Part shown: piece after piece, positions 7,465 to 15,692 of the stretch
Layout of the letters: each line of letters starts with the position of its first letter
How positions within the stretch are numbered: position 1 is the first letter of the stretch
DNA from: Gemmatimonadota bacterium
GTDB lineage: Bacteria; Latescibacterota; UBA2968; UBA8231
Length of the DNA: 34,526 nucleotides
Assembly: GCA_028875335.1 (NCBI GenBank)
Contig: JAPPEF010000122.1
Span: 1 to 34,526 of the forward strand
Direction of reading: 5' to 3'
The notes under the pieces: generated by a model
Seen by the model: the letters and a program-made list of their open reading frames with translations, nothing else
Told to the model about the DNA's origin: nothing
The model's database searches: none
Translations under genes and position numbers: made by a program

Positions 7465-8710
7465 ATTCGTAGCGCAGGGCTTCTATGGGGTTGAGGAGGG
7501 CGGCTTGGTGGGCTGGGTAGATGCCGAAACCAATGCCGACCGCGGCCGAGACCCCAAAGGCGAGGGCAATCGTCCAAGGCTGAACGATGGTGCGCCAGCC
7601 CGCGTACAAAGTGATCGCTTCCGGGATGGCGTAGCCCAGCACTACCCCAATCAGGCCACCGATCAGGCTGACCAACAGCGATTCGATCAAAAACTGCGCG
7701 AGGATGTCGCGCTGCCGCGCGCCCAAGGCGAGGCGGAGGCCGATTTCGCGCGTGCGCTCGAGTACTGAGGCCAACATGATATTCATGATGCCGATGCCGC
7801 CGACCAACAGGGAGATGCCGGCGATGCAGCCCATGACGATGTTGAAGATCTGCTGCGTTTTCTGGCTTTGGCGCAACAGCTCTTCGGGAATGGCGATCTT
7901 GAAGTCCTCGACGCCGCGATGCCGCCGGTTGAGGATGGTGCGGACGATGGCCGCGGCCTCTGGCAATTGGTTGGAGTTGGGGATCTTGACGGTGATTTGG
8001 GTCAGCTCGGACTCACTCGGCTCTCGGTGGAAGCGGTTGAGCAGGGCCGTCAGCGGGACGTAGATGTCCTCGTCGGTGTTGCGCACTTCGAGCACGCCGC
8101 CGATTTTGCCGCCAGCCGCGCCCTTGTCTTCGAGCACGCCGATGACCGTAAACCACTGGTTGCGGATTTTGACCCGGCCGCCCAAGGGATTGTCAAAAAA
8201 GAACAGCGCCCGCTTGGCGTCTGCTCCCAACACGCAGACGCGCTTGGCGGTGTTCAGGTCCTCGGTAGAAAAAAAGACCCCACTGCCCATGTGGGCGTCG
8301 AGCACAGTCAGATAGTCGGGGGTCGTACCCACCACCATAGTGCGGAAAGTGTGGCCTTGAGCTTGGGCTTTGACTTTGATCTCGCGCTGAGGGGTGACAT
8401 AGTCCGCCAAAAGGCAGATGCGGACAATGGACCGCGCATCGTCCCAAGTCAGGCCTGGAGAGCGATTCTGGTCGCTGTCGCTGCCTTCGGTCTCCTCGTC
8501 GGCTTCTTTTTGCCAGTGCTGGACGATGATGTTGCTAATGCCCATCTGACGGATTTGTTCGAGAGATTCCTGCTTGGCGCCCTCGCCGATGGAGAGCATG
8601 GCAATGACCGCGGCCACGCCGAAGATGATACCGAGCATGGTCAGCAGGGTCCGCAGCTTGTGCGAGAGCAGGCCGACTAGGCTCAAAGAGGCGGTTTCGC
8701 GTAGATCCAT
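7463..8710 (-). CDS. MacB/FtsX-type ABC transporter permease
   Basis: 415 residues, the permease-only form (no fused ATPase). A cytoplasmic N-terminus and first membrane helix (about 21-40) precede the large periplasmic MacB_PCD-type domain (about 45-285); three more helices follow at about 290-315, 340-362 and 378-398, with the FtsX signature ERTREIGLRLALGARQRDI (318-336) and the end LLNPIEALRYE. Such permeases work with a separate ATPase and a periplasmic adaptor by mechanotransmission to move drugs, lipoproteins or peptides outward. Its ATG overlaps the stop of the adaptor gene by one base (TAATG). The needed ATPase is not in this window. The stop codon is embedded in the palindrome 7434-7464. 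Confidence 0.92.
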   Translation of the reverse strand: MDLRETASLSLVGLLSHKLRTLLTMLGIIFGVAAVIAMLSIGEGAKQESLEQIRQMGISNIIVQHWQKEADEETEGSDSDQNRSPGLTWDDARSIVRICLLADYVTPQREIKVKAQAQGHTFRTMVVGTTPDYLTVLDAHMGSGVFFSTEDLNTAKRVCVLGADAKRALFFFDNPLGGRVKIRNQWFTVIGVLEDKGAAGGKIGGVLEVRNTDEDIYVPLTALLNRFHREPSESELTQITVKIPNSNQLPEAAAIVRTILNRRHRGVEDFKIAIPEELLRQSQKTQQIFNIVMGCIAGISLLVGGIGIMNIMLASVLERTREIGLRLALGARQRDILAQFLIESLLVSLIGGLIGVVLGYAIPEAITLYAGWRTIVQPWTIALAFGVSAAVGIGFGIYPAHQAALLNPIEALRYE

Positions 8711-10065
8711 TAGTGCGCTTGGGGAGGGGGCAAGGCGTCGGCCTCCTCTATGAGGCCGCTGGCGTCGGCCGCTTGGAGCGGGTCGCGCAGGGCGATGCGA
8801 TCGTCGGGTGCCAGCCCTTCCTCGACGATGATGAAGTCCTCGTTTTTCTGGCCTAGCTTCACTTCCCGTTCCTCGGGCTGACCGCCCAATAGACGATAGA
8901 CGAGGGTGCGCCCATCTTTCTCAAAGACCGCGTCTAGGGGGATGTAGAGGGGCATGGGTGCGGCACTAGCGACCTCAGCGGTGGCCTCGCGTTGCACGGA
9001 ATCTGGAGCGGCCGCTGGCCTAGGTGGGATGGTCTCGACGACGACGTGACAGGTGGCGGTCATGCCGGGTTTGAGGCGGATGTCTTCTTCTTCGATCTGG
9101 ATGATTACGTCAAATACTTTGACGTTTTTTTCGCCTTCCTTCTCGCGCCCGAGCGAGGCAATGCTCTTGATTTTACCGTGAAATGTGGGTTCGGGCAGGG
9201 CATCGAGCTTGATGGTGGCGACTTGGCCGGTGTCGAGCTTATCGACCTCGACCTCGTTGACGTAGGTTTTGACCTGCATGTGGGAGAGGTCGGGCAGCGA
9301 AATGACGTTGACGCCGCCCCATATCTCGTCGCCGACGCGGATTTTTTCCGGCCGCTCGCCCTTCCACACCTTGCCGTACACGACTAAACCGGGCTTTTCG
9401 GCTTTGATGGTCGTGCTTGCCAGATCGTCGCGCGACTTTTTCAAATCGCGCTCTTGGCGTTCGATGTTGAGTTGGCGCTTTTTGACTTCAGCGGCGTTGA
9501 CGATTTTTTGCGAGGCCAGCTTTTCGATGGCCTGCTGATGGCTCAGCTTGGCTTTGTGGGCCTCGATTTCGGCTTCTTCCTTTTGCACGGTAGCCTCAAA
9601 GACCATGCGCTCGACTGTTAGCTCGGCCAAGCGCAAATTGGCCTCCTCGTTGGCAATGTCGGCTTCGAGCCTGGCGATTTCGGCCTTTTGGGTGGCTAGC
9701 GTTTTTTCTAGGTCGGCCTTAGCGGACTCGACCTCCTGTTCGTCGTCCATGACCCGCTTGTGAAAATCCGTCTGTTCAAATTGCACCAATAAGTCACCGA
9801 CTGCGACTTGCTCGCCTTCGGGAAACAACTCGACGATTTTGAGCTGGCCGCGAACGCGGGGCGCAACGACGTTTTCAGCCTCTACCGCTTCCAACTCGCC
9901 GCCCTTGAGCTTGAGTTTGATGACGAATTCGCCCTGCTGGACTGGATAGGTGGGGATGGAGGATTCGGCTTCGTCGTGCATCAAGTGCCCACCAAGCCAG
10001 ACTCCGCCTAGGACGACGGCTAAGAGTAGGCAGAGGAGCCACCATAGGCGTTTGATCTGTGTCAT
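8710..10065 (-). CDS. HlyD/MacA-type periplasmic adaptor (second copy)
   Basis: 451 residues from ATG 10065. A membrane anchor (about 6-26) precedes a split lipoyl domain (VAPRVRGQLKIVELFPEGEQV at 68-88 and KAEKPGLVVYGKVW near 221), a long coiled-coil hairpin (about 103-215), a beta-barrel (about 265-350, RLKPGMTATCHV) and a C-terminal proximal domain (about 380-440). It links an inner-membrane permease to an outer-membrane exit duct. An earlier ATG at 10089 overlaps the end of the upstream adaptor gene and would add 8 residues (MRAEVEKL); ATG 10065 is favoured because it places a charged residue just before the anchor. It is about the same length and layout as the preceding adaptor, so the two are likely a tandem duplication that has diverged. 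Confidence 0.9.
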   Translation of the reverse strand: MTQIKRLWWLLCLLLAVVLGGVWLGGHLMHDEAESSIPTYPVQQGEFVIKLKLKGGELEAVEAENVVAPRVRGQLKIVELFPEGEQVAVGDLLVQFEQTDFHKRVMDDEQEVESAKADLEKTLATQKAEIARLEADIANEEANLRLAELTVERMVFEATVQKEEAEIEAHKAKLSHQQAIEKLASQKIVNAAEVKKRQLNIERQERDLKKSRDDLASTTIKAEKPGLVVYGKVWKGERPEKIRVGDEIWGGVNVISLPDLSHMQVKTYVNEVEVDKLDTGQVATIKLDALPEPTFHGKIKSIASLGREKEGEKNVKVFDVIIQIEEEDIRLKPGMTATCHVVVETIPPRPAAAPDSVQREATAEVASAAPMPLYIPLDAVFEKDGRTLVYRLLGGQPEEREVKLGQKNEDFIIVEEGLAPDDRIALRDPLQAADASGLIEEADALPPPQAH

Positions 10066-10078
10066 GAGCTTTTCCACT

Positions 10079-11260
10079 TCAGCGCGCATTGGGGTCTTGC
10101 AGGGCGACGATATCGCCTTCGGCCAAGCCAGAGGTAACGACCGCCGCGGTGGCATTTTTGTGCCCGATCACTACGGGCACTTCCGCGAATTTTCCGTTGG
10201 CGAAGCGGAAAGCGACGAGGCTCTCCCCCCGCTCGAAGAGGGCATTCAGCGGCACTGAGAGGGCCTCAGGGACGGTTTCGATGACGATTTCGACCTCCGC
10301 GGACATGCCCGGCTTGAGCCGCTCGTCTTGCTCGGCGATGTCGATGACCAGCTCGAAGACGCGGATATCCGGCGCACCGGGCTGGGGCGAGGCCATGGGC
10401 GCTAGTTCGGACACCACTCCATTAAAGACCGGGCCGGGAAAGGCTTCGAGCCGGATGTAAGCCCGCTGGCCGACGCGCACGCGCTCGATGTCCATTTCGC
10501 CGATCAGGCACAGCACTTGCATCTTGCGCAAATCGGGTATTTCGAGCAAGGCCCGGCCGCCCCAGACTTGGTCGCCGACCGCAACTTTGCCCTCCTCATC
10601 GGTACCTGGTTTCCAGATTTTGCGATAGACCACAATACCCGGTTTGGTCGCATAGATGCTAGTGCGTTCGTAATCGCGCCGCGCCCTTTCGTAGCGCTCC
10701 TGCCTACGGGCGATGTTCAGCTCGTGCTTGCGAAAATCCACGCGATTGACCACTTGTTGGGCTGTGGACTCCTGCCGCGCTTCCACCACGGCGCGCCGGG
10801 CCTTTTGCAAATTGATGCGCCCTTGCTCTTGGTCGATGGTCGAGGCGAACTGCTGGCGTTCTTGGTTGAGCGCGGCGAGTTTGAGCTCGGCCTGCCGCTG
10901 CTGGATCTTGCGCTTGATGTCGGCTAGGCGTTGCTCGCGCTCGGCCTTGGCCTTGGTGAAGTCGGAATGGGCCTGTTCGAGCTGCCCCTCGCGGTCGAGC
11001 ATCTCCCGTTCAAATTCGGCTGGGTCGAACTGGAGGATCAAGTCGCCGACATCCACTTGCTCGCCCTCGGGCCAGAGGTGAACGATTTTGAGCCGGCCGC
11101 CGATCCGCGGCGACGCTACGACTTCGCCGCTGGCCGCTCGCACCTCGCCTCCCTCAAAGTGCGTCACTGCAAAATCGCCGCGCACGATCTCGATCGTGCG
11201 CAGATCGGGCGGCGCGCCCCGACAGGCGCACAGCACTAGAGCGCAAAAGACCGCTTTCAC
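10079..11260 (-). CDS. HlyD/MacA-type periplasmic adaptor lipoprotein (first copy)
   Basis: 393 residues. The N-terminus MKAVFCALVLCACRG has a possible lipobox LCAC (Cys13), so this copy is probably lipid-anchored, unlike the next one, which has a membrane helix. It shows the same modules: lipoyl half (SPRIGGRLKIVHLWPEGEQV, 50-69), coiled-coil hairpin (about 85-195), second lipoyl half (TKPGIVVYRKIWKPG), beta-barrel with RLKPGMSAEVEI, and a C-terminal proximal domain ending VALQDPNAR. The ATG overlaps the upstream SH3-like gene by 4 bases (ATGA), so translation is probably coupled. Two different adaptors for a single permease suggests a hetero-oligomeric adaptor ring or two substrates; this is not proven. 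Confidence 0.88.
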   Translation of the reverse strand: MKAVFCALVLCACRGAPPDLRTIEIVRGDFAVTHFEGGEVRAASGEVVASPRIGGRLKIVHLWPEGEQVDVGDLILQFDPAEFEREMLDREGQLEQAHSDFTKAKAEREQRLADIKRKIQQRQAELKLAALNQERQQFASTIDQEQGRINLQKARRAVVEARQESTAQQVVNRVDFRKHELNIARRQERYERARRDYERTSIYATKPGIVVYRKIWKPGTDEEGKVAVGDQVWGGRALLEIPDLRKMQVLCLIGEMDIERVRVGQRAYIRLEAFPGPVFNGVVSELAPMASPQPGAPDIRVFELVIDIAEQDERLKPGMSAEVEIVIETVPEALSVPLNALFERGESLVAFRFANGKFAEVPVVIGHKNATAAVVTSGLAEGDIVALQDPNAR

Positions 11261-11916
11261 TGGGCGGTCTCCTCAACCGCTCGCACTTGCGTCCACTCCA
11301 GCCACCCGGCCGCAGACGCTGGCGGCTGGCGCACGCGGACATAGCCCGCTCGCTCTTCCTCGACGAGCAGGACTGCGCCGGCCTCGACGCGGGCCAACAC
11401 TGGGGCGCTGGGAGTGGGGGCAGTGCGCAGTGCGCCGCCGGTGGGCGCGTACACCATGCGCTCGACAAAGTCGTCAACCGTGGCTCTAAACACGGCCATG
11501 GCGTCGTGGGCCAAGTCGCCGTGGGGCGCGACCCGCACGGCGGCTAGCTTACTGTAACGCCAAGTGATTCCGGCACCTGCCAACCCACTCTGGGTGCGGA
11601 GATGGGCCAGCTCGGGCACGGGAGCGGATGCCTTGGGACCGGCTGCGGTAAAGACCGCGGTGACCAAGGTCTCGGTCTCGGGGTTGTAGGGGCTGGGCTG
11701 GGCCTGCCAGCGGAGCAGTTGACCGTCTTCGTACACTTGTAGGATATAGGCGCGGGTGAGTTCGTCGAAGCTGGCCGCAATGCCCCGGTATTCGCATTCG
11801 GCGCGTTGCAAGTCGTCGATGTCGCGGGCCATATCGCGCACGACGCTTGGGTTGGGGGAGGGGAGCAGGACGAGGGCGGGCGCGAGTATCGTCTTGAGGG
11901 TGCGGGCGGCTAACAT
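11257..11916 (-). CDS. SH3-like domain protein, first gene of the transporter operon
   Basis: 219 residues. A hydrophobic N-terminus (AARTLKTILAPALVLL) acts as a signal peptide or anchor. Residues about 25-155 form a domain I do not recognise, with an extended pattern containing AYILQVYEDGQLLRWQAQ. The C-terminal 60 residues look like a bacterial SH3 domain (LRTAPTPSAPVLARVEAGA, then a GYVRVR strand and AGWLEWTQVRAV), a module that often binds peptidoglycan or protein ligands in the periplasm. It is first in the operon behind the promoter at 11936-11964, with a leader of only about 13 bases and no clear RBS. It might be the substrate-binding or wall-attaching part of the efflux system; this is a guess from position. 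Confidence 0.65.
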   Translation of the reverse strand: MLAARTLKTILAPALVLLPSPNPSVVRDMARDIDDLQRAECEYRGIAASFDELTRAYILQVYEDGQLLRWQAQPSPYNPETETLVTAVFTAAGPKASAPVPELAHLRTQSGLAGAGITWRYSKLAAVRVAPHGDLAHDAMAVFRATVDDFVERMVYAPTGGALRTAPTPSAPVLARVEAGAVLLVEEERAGYVRVRQPPASAAGWLEWTQVRAVEETAQ

Positions 11917-11935
11917 GGCGTTGGGTATAATAAAG

Positions 11936-11964
11936 ATGCTAGCTTAGTGGTGTATCCTTGTCAA
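11936..11964 (-). promoter_or_regulatory. Sigma-70-type promoter of the transporter operon
   Basis: On the minus strand TTGACA (11964-11959, perfect), 17-base spacer, TAGCAT (11941-11936). Transcription would start near 11929, leaving a leader of about 13 bases before ATG 11916. Confidence 0.6.
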
Positions 11965-12076
11965 GAAGCGCAGAGGGGGTGGCTGTGGATGGCTCGCCGG
12001 GGCGGGGCCACCTGTAAAGGCCCCACAGCGTCCAGCTAATTAGGACGGTTCTTGACACGCATCTCTTTTGCTCCCT

Positions 12077-12148
12077 GTGGATATGGGCTATGATTTGGGA
12101 AGATTGTATATCCGCCATGTCCTCACGCACGCAGAATACGACCGATGG
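12077..12148 (+). pseudogene. higB toxin fragment (C-terminal part)
   Basis: Frame beginning with codon 12077 encodes VDMGYDLGRLYIRHVLTHAE followed by YDRW. The segment RLYIRHVLTHAEYDR is the conserved C-terminal strand-helix of HigB-family mRNA interferase toxins (typically R-V-Y-I-R-H-V-L-T-H-x-E-Y-D). A stop codon in the same frame at 12053-12055 and the lack of the N-terminal two-thirds show that the gene is truncated. Not functional as a toxin. Confidence 0.7.
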
Positions 12149-12236
12149 AATTCGCCCGCTCTCTATTCGGCAGATTGGCGCGTTGAGAGCGCATTTGGGC
12201 ATTCCAGCGGATTTATTGATGGGCTATAGGGTATGA
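12144..12236 (+). pseudogene. higA antitoxin fragment (C-terminal part)
   Basis: In the next frame, directly after the higB piece, the sequence reads GIRPLSIRQIGALRAHLGIP then ADLLMGYRV and a TGA at 12234-12236. This matches the end of HigA-type XRE antitoxins (G-K-R-P-L-S-x-x-x-I-R-x-L-x-x-x-L-G-I-P-A-x-x-L). Its TGA overlaps the ATG of the propeller-activator gene (ATGA). An in-frame ATG at 12117 could still give a 39-residue peptide, but the HTH proper is missing. Together with the higB piece this is a higBA module that lost roughly 80-100 codons from its middle. Confidence 0.65.
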
Positions 12237-15200
12237 GCGACCTATCCTTTGAGCACGTATTGAGCAGCCAGTACACGGTCTTTGATGGGCTGGCTGGGAT
12301 GCACGTGGAAGACATCTACCAAGATAGCCGCGGGTTATTGTGGATATCCACTGTCGATGGAGGCGTCAGCCGGTTCGACAGTGCCCGTTTCGAGACCTTG
12401 GGCCTTACAGACGGCCTGCCCAATCTCTCAGTTATGACCATTGCCGAGGCCGCGGATGGACGGATGCTGTTCGGCACATTCGGCGGGGGGTTTGCTGCGT
12501 ACGATGGGCGCGGCTTTGAGGTGTACACTACCGAGCACGGTTTGCCTTCCAACGAGATTTTTGGCCTGCAACCACAGTCGGATGGCTCGATTCTAGCGCT
12601 GACCAGTAAGGGGGTGGCGTGGGTTGCTCAAGGCCGCTGCATAAAGTCCATAACCCACATTGACGGCCAACCGCTGGGGCGGGTGTACGATATGGTCACC
12701 GACGCGGGTGGCACCACTTGGTTGGCAACATGGGGCCAAGGTATCCTCAGTTTGGATGGGCGGCGCATGGATACTGGAGATCGACAGGTCCAATACTCTT
12801 GGAAACTCTCCCAAGACCCCTCCGGCTATTTATGGATCGCCTTCCAGTACACGGGAACCGAAGCCTTGATTGGCCGTTACGACCCGCGAGACGAACAGCT
12901 CGCATTCATTAACTTGGGCGATGAGACCGAGGGAGCCGTGCAGCAGGGGACGCGGCATATCCGCAGCGACGGGCGAGGCTGGCTCTGGCTAGCTCGCCGG
13001 GGCGTACTTTGCTACAATGGGCAGAAGTGGCACTCTTTTTCCGCCTCCCTGTCGGATATTGACTTTTCGGATACACGTCTGACCTACGAGGACCGCGAGG
13101 GCAATATCTGGATAGGACTCTGGGGAGGTGGGGTAATTTTTTGCGATCCGGCCAGCATCCGGCGCTACATCGAAGCCGACGGCCTACCCGACCGCGAGAT
13201 TCGCTGCTTGGGCGAAGATCGCGAAGGACGGGTGTGGATTGGGACGATGGGAGGCATGGCCTGCATGGAAGAGGGCCAAATCCGCCCGGTCAAGACGGGG
13301 GAAATTATCTCGGCGATGGTAATAGATGGCCAAGGCCAAGTCTGGAGTGGTGGGAATGCAGGCAAGGTGTATAAGTGGGCCGGCCAAACGCTACAAGCGA
13401 TCTCCGTGTCCGAAGAGACCCATCCCGAAGAAATCGTCGGGCTATGCGAAGATGAGCAAGGGCATATCTGGGTCGGCACGTTCGATGGCCGCTTCAGCTG
13501 GATAGAAGAGGATCAAATCTCCTGTCTCACCGATATGTCGCTCTATGAAGGCCGAGCTATGCTGCACGACCAAGATGGAGTACTCTGGATCGGTTCATAC
13601 GGAGTAATACCGGCGCTCTGGTGTTACGAGGAGGGGCACTTGCGCCCGGCGGAGTTGGCCGAGGCAGAGTCCATCGCCTATGTCAACGTCTTGTGGGAGT
13701 ACCAAAACACCCTGTGGGTCGGCACGGCCAAGGGGCTTTTCGCCCTTGATCTCTCGTCGCGGGAGGTGCGTCGGTTTACGGCTGAACAGTTTGGGCTGCC
13801 TGCCAATAGCATTTTGGCGTTGGCAGCCGACTCTCAGGGCAACATCTGGATGGGCACTAGCGGCGGCGGCGTCCTCCGCTACGACGGCGAGACCTTCCAA
13901 AACATCCGCTTGGGGCCATCCGCCCTTGAAAACAAGGTCGAAGCCGTCCTGTGCGACCGTCGCGGTCGGCTGTGGTTTGGCACGCGGGCGGGGCTAGTCG
14001 CCTACCAGCCGGGACACACGCCGCCGCGCTTGGTCATCCGCGAGGTCATGGCCGGCACGCTCTTGGCCGCGCCCGAAGCCGTATCCTGCCCAGAGAGCAC
14101 GCCTGAGATTCGCATTCACTTCCAGGGCATCAGCTTCCGCACCGGCGCGGGGCAGATGCGCTACAGCCACCGCTTGTTGGGCCACGATCCGGCGGAACCG
14201 TGGAGTGCCTTTACGGCCGCCGATGCAGTCGCGTACCACGCCTTGCCAGTGGGCGAGTATTGCTTTGAGGTGCGGACGATGGACCGCGATGGCCTGCTGT
14301 CCGAGGTTGCCAGTCTGGAGATTCAAATTCTCCCCGACGCCAAAACCGAACGCATCCACTCCCTTGAAAGCGTCTTGCGCGCTACCGATCATGTCGTGCA
14401 CAGCCAGAGCTGGGCGATGCGCCAAGTGATGGAACAGACCGTGCGCGTCGCCGAGACGGCGATGACCGTGCTGGTGCTGGGCGAGACCGGCACGGGCAAG
14501 GGCTTGCTCGCGCAAACCATCCACGAAACAAGCACCCGCCGCCAGCGGCCCTTTATCCAAGTCAATTGCGGGGCGCTGCCGGCTGGGTTGGTTGAAAGCG
14601 AATTATTCGGCCACGAGAAGGGGGCTTTTACCGGCGCGGCGAGCCGTCAGCTTGGTCGTTTTGAACTGGCCGATGGCGGTACGCTCTTTTTGGACGAGAT
14701 CGGCGATTTGCCGTTGGAGTCTCAGCGGGTGCTGCTGCACATCTTGGAGGAGAATGCCCTGACCCGCGTCGGCGGCCAGCAGCCTGTGAGCGTGGATGTA
14801 CGGGTTATCGCGGCGACGAACCGCGACTTGCGGCAGGCGATCCAGGAGGGCACGTTCCGCGAAGACCTGTTCTACCGCTTGAGCGTCTTCACCTTAGAGC
14901 TTCCTCCGTTGCGGCAGCGGCAAGAGGATATACCGAAGTTGGCAGCGCATTTTGCCGAGCGGTATGCCCAGCATCTGCGGCGTCCGGTGCCGACGCTAGA
15001 CGAGGGGGTAGTCTCGCACTTGCAGGGGTATGCTTGGCCGGGGAACGTACGCGAGTTGGAGCACCTGATCCATCGAGCGGTTTTACTGTGCGAGGGTGGG
15101 GTGATACGTGCGTGCGATTTACTGCTACCGTCGGTTGGGCGTCGAGTTGAGGATACGGTGCCACTCGCGCCAGCGGCCGGCGAAGGTTTGGATGAAAAGC

Positions 15201-15337
15201 AGCAGCTTGTGGAGGCTTTGCAAGCGACCCACTGGAGGATCTATGGCGTACATGGTGCAGCCGCGTTATTGGGTATGCACCCTGAGAAGCTGCGTTACCG
15301 CATGCAGAAATACGGGTTACGACGCCCAAAGAAGTAG
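12233..15337 (+). CDS. Double beta-propeller sensor fused to a sigma-54 activator
   Basis: 1034 residues. Residues 1 to about 590 hold about 14 Reg_prop repeats (pattern D-x-x-G-x-[IL]-W-[IL]-G-T-x-x-G-G), enough for two seven-bladed propellers. A Y_Y_Y-type beta-sandwich follows (about 600-695), then a short linker and a sigma-54 AAA+ domain: Walker A GETGTGKG (750-757), GAFTGA (797-802), Walker B LFLDEIGD, FREDLFYRL, and a Fis-type HTH at about 1000-1030. Hybrid two-component sensors with such propellers normally have a signal peptide, a membrane helix after Y_Y_Y and a kinase; all are absent here, so the protein should be cytoplasmic and signal directly to transcription. A stop codon lies 2 codons upstream of the ATG, fixing the longest start; no good RBS. 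Likely targets are the genes behind the sigma-54 promoter at 15553. Confidence 0.93.
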   Translation: MSDLSFEHVLSSQYTVFDGLAGMHVEDIYQDSRGLLWISTVDGGVSRFDSARFETLGLTDGLPNLSVMTIAEAADGRMLFGTFGGGFAAYDGRGFEVYTTEHGLPSNEIFGLQPQSDGSILALTSKGVAWVAQGRCIKSITHIDGQPLGRVYDMVTDAGGTTWLATWGQGILSLDGRRMDTGDRQVQYSWKLSQDPSGYLWIAFQYTGTEALIGRYDPRDEQLAFINLGDETEGAVQQGTRHIRSDGRGWLWLARRGVLCYNGQKWHSFSASLSDIDFSDTRLTYEDREGNIWIGLWGGGVIFCDPASIRRYIEADGLPDREIRCLGEDREGRVWIGTMGGMACMEEGQIRPVKTGEIISAMVIDGQGQVWSGGNAGKVYKWAGQTLQAISVSEETHPEEIVGLCEDEQGHIWVGTFDGRFSWIEEDQISCLTDMSLYEGRAMLHDQDGVLWIGSYGVIPALWCYEEGHLRPAELAEAESIAYVNVLWEYQNTLWVGTAKGLFALDLSSREVRRFTAEQFGLPANSILALAADSQGNIWMGTSGGGVLRYDGETFQNIRLGPSALENKVEAVLCDRRGRLWFGTRAGLVAYQPGHTPPRLVIREVMAGTLLAAPEAVSCPESTPEIRIHFQGISFRTGAGQMRYSHRLLGHDPAEPWSAFTAADAVAYHALPVGEYCFEVRTMDRDGLLSEVASLEIQILPDAKTERIHSLESVLRATDHVVHSQSWAMRQVMEQTVRVAETAMTVLVLGETGTGKGLLAQTIHETSTRRQRPFIQVNCGALPAGLVESELFGHEKGAFTGAASRQLGRFELADGGTLFLDEIGDLPLESQRVLLHILEENALTRVGGQQPVSVDVRVIAATNRDLRQAIQEGTFREDLFYRLSVFTLELPPLRQRQEDIPKLAAHFAERYAQHLRRPVPTLDEGVVSHLQGYAWPGNVRELEHLIHRAVLLCEGGVIRACDLLLPSVGRRVEDTVPLAPAAGEGLDEKQQLVEALQATHWRIYGVHGAAALLGMHPEKLRYRMQKYGLRRPKK

Positions 15338-15382
15338 CGCAGGACACAAGAGATTATACAGGAGGCCAACGGCCAACGGAAA

Positions 15383-15431
15383 TCGTGGAAGTCCACGAAA
15401 AAGTCGTGGAAGTCCACGAAAAAGTCGTGGA
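15383..15431 (+). promoter_or_regulatory. Candidate enhancer: phased 16-bp dyads for the sigma-54 activator
   Basis: Two identical dyads TCGTGGAAGTCCACGA at 15383-15398 and 15404-15419 (7-bp perfect arms, AG centre), then a half-site TCGTGGA at 15425-15431. All three are spaced exactly 21 bases apart, about two helical turns, placing them on the same DNA face. The centre of the array is about 150 bases upstream of the -24 element, the usual distance for sigma-54 enhancer sites, and it lies directly downstream of a gene for a Fis-HTH sigma-54 activator. Binding by that protein is inference. Confidence 0.7.
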
Positions 15432-15503
15432 AAGCCTTGTGCCGGTGGGGAGGAGGTGCCTCATAGAAAGACCGGTCTCATAATTCTAAATATCATGTTT
15501 TTC

Positions 15504-15535
15504 AATCCTTTAGGTGTGTCCTAAAGGATTTTTTT
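15504..15535 (+). terminator. Intrinsic terminator of the propeller-activator gene
   Basis: AATCCTTTAG (15504-15513), loop GTGTGTC, CTAAAGGATT (15521-15530), overlapping a run of seven T (15529-15535). It isolates the sigma-54 promoter downstream from read-through of the activator gene. Confidence 0.93.
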
Positions 15536-15552
15536 GTGCATGGTCTGATCGT

Positions 15553-15568
15553 TGGCACAAAACTTGCG
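15553..15568 (+). promoter_or_regulatory. Sigma-54 (-24/-12) promoter of the FG-GAP gene pair
   Basis: TGGCAC (15553-15558), 5 bases, TTGCG (15564-15568). The GG and GC doublets are 12 bases apart (first G to G), as in the TGGCACG-N4-TTGCA consensus. Transcription should start near 15579. Confidence 0.85.
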
Positions 15569-15692
15569 TATTGCATATATAGTCGTTGAAGGCGAGGCAG
15601 GACACAACAGCATTATTACTCCATATCTCACTTCGTAGATGTAAGGTATTCGATCGGCTACCATATCCATACACCAATCTTGGAGGTGAACT

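Larger units (their letters stand above)
11917..12232. other. Divergent intergenic region (316 bases)
   Basis: Holds the minus-strand promoter of the transporter operon (11936-11964), a GC-rich hairpin GGGGCC/GGCCCC (12004-12024) and, from about 12071 on, the decayed higBA remnant on the plus strand. A second perfect TTGACA occurs on the plus strand (12052-12057), but no acceptable -10 follows at the right distance, so the promoter of the propeller-activator gene remains unidentified. Confidence 0.6.
15338..15692 (+). other. Regulatory intergenic region (355 bases)
   Basis: In order: phased dyads 15383-15431, terminator 15504-15535, sigma-54 promoter 15553-15568, and a leader of about 110 bases to ATG 15693 with RBS GGAGGTG. 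No credible gene lies inside. The AT content rises clearly from 15470 on. Confidence 0.8.

Noticed and set aside
12004..12024. GGGGCC/GGCCCC hairpin as terminator or riboswitch
   Set aside because: Only six stem pairs with a nine-base loop and no T-run on either strand; likely in GC-rich DNA by chance.
12052..12094. Perfect TTGACA with TATGAT as promoter of the propeller-activator gene
   Set aside because: The spacer is 31 bases, far too long, and no other acceptable -10 lies 16-19 bases from TTGACA.
15383..15431. Phased dyads as a CRISPR array
   Set aside because: Units are 21 bases with no variable spacers; the sequence between dyads is the same GAAAAAG-type linker, so it is a tandem operator-like array.
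15335..15612. Repeat of GCAGGACACAA on both sides of the sigma-54 promoter region
   Set aside because: About 11 bases match once each with no flanking similarity; too short to support a direct repeat or insertion scar.
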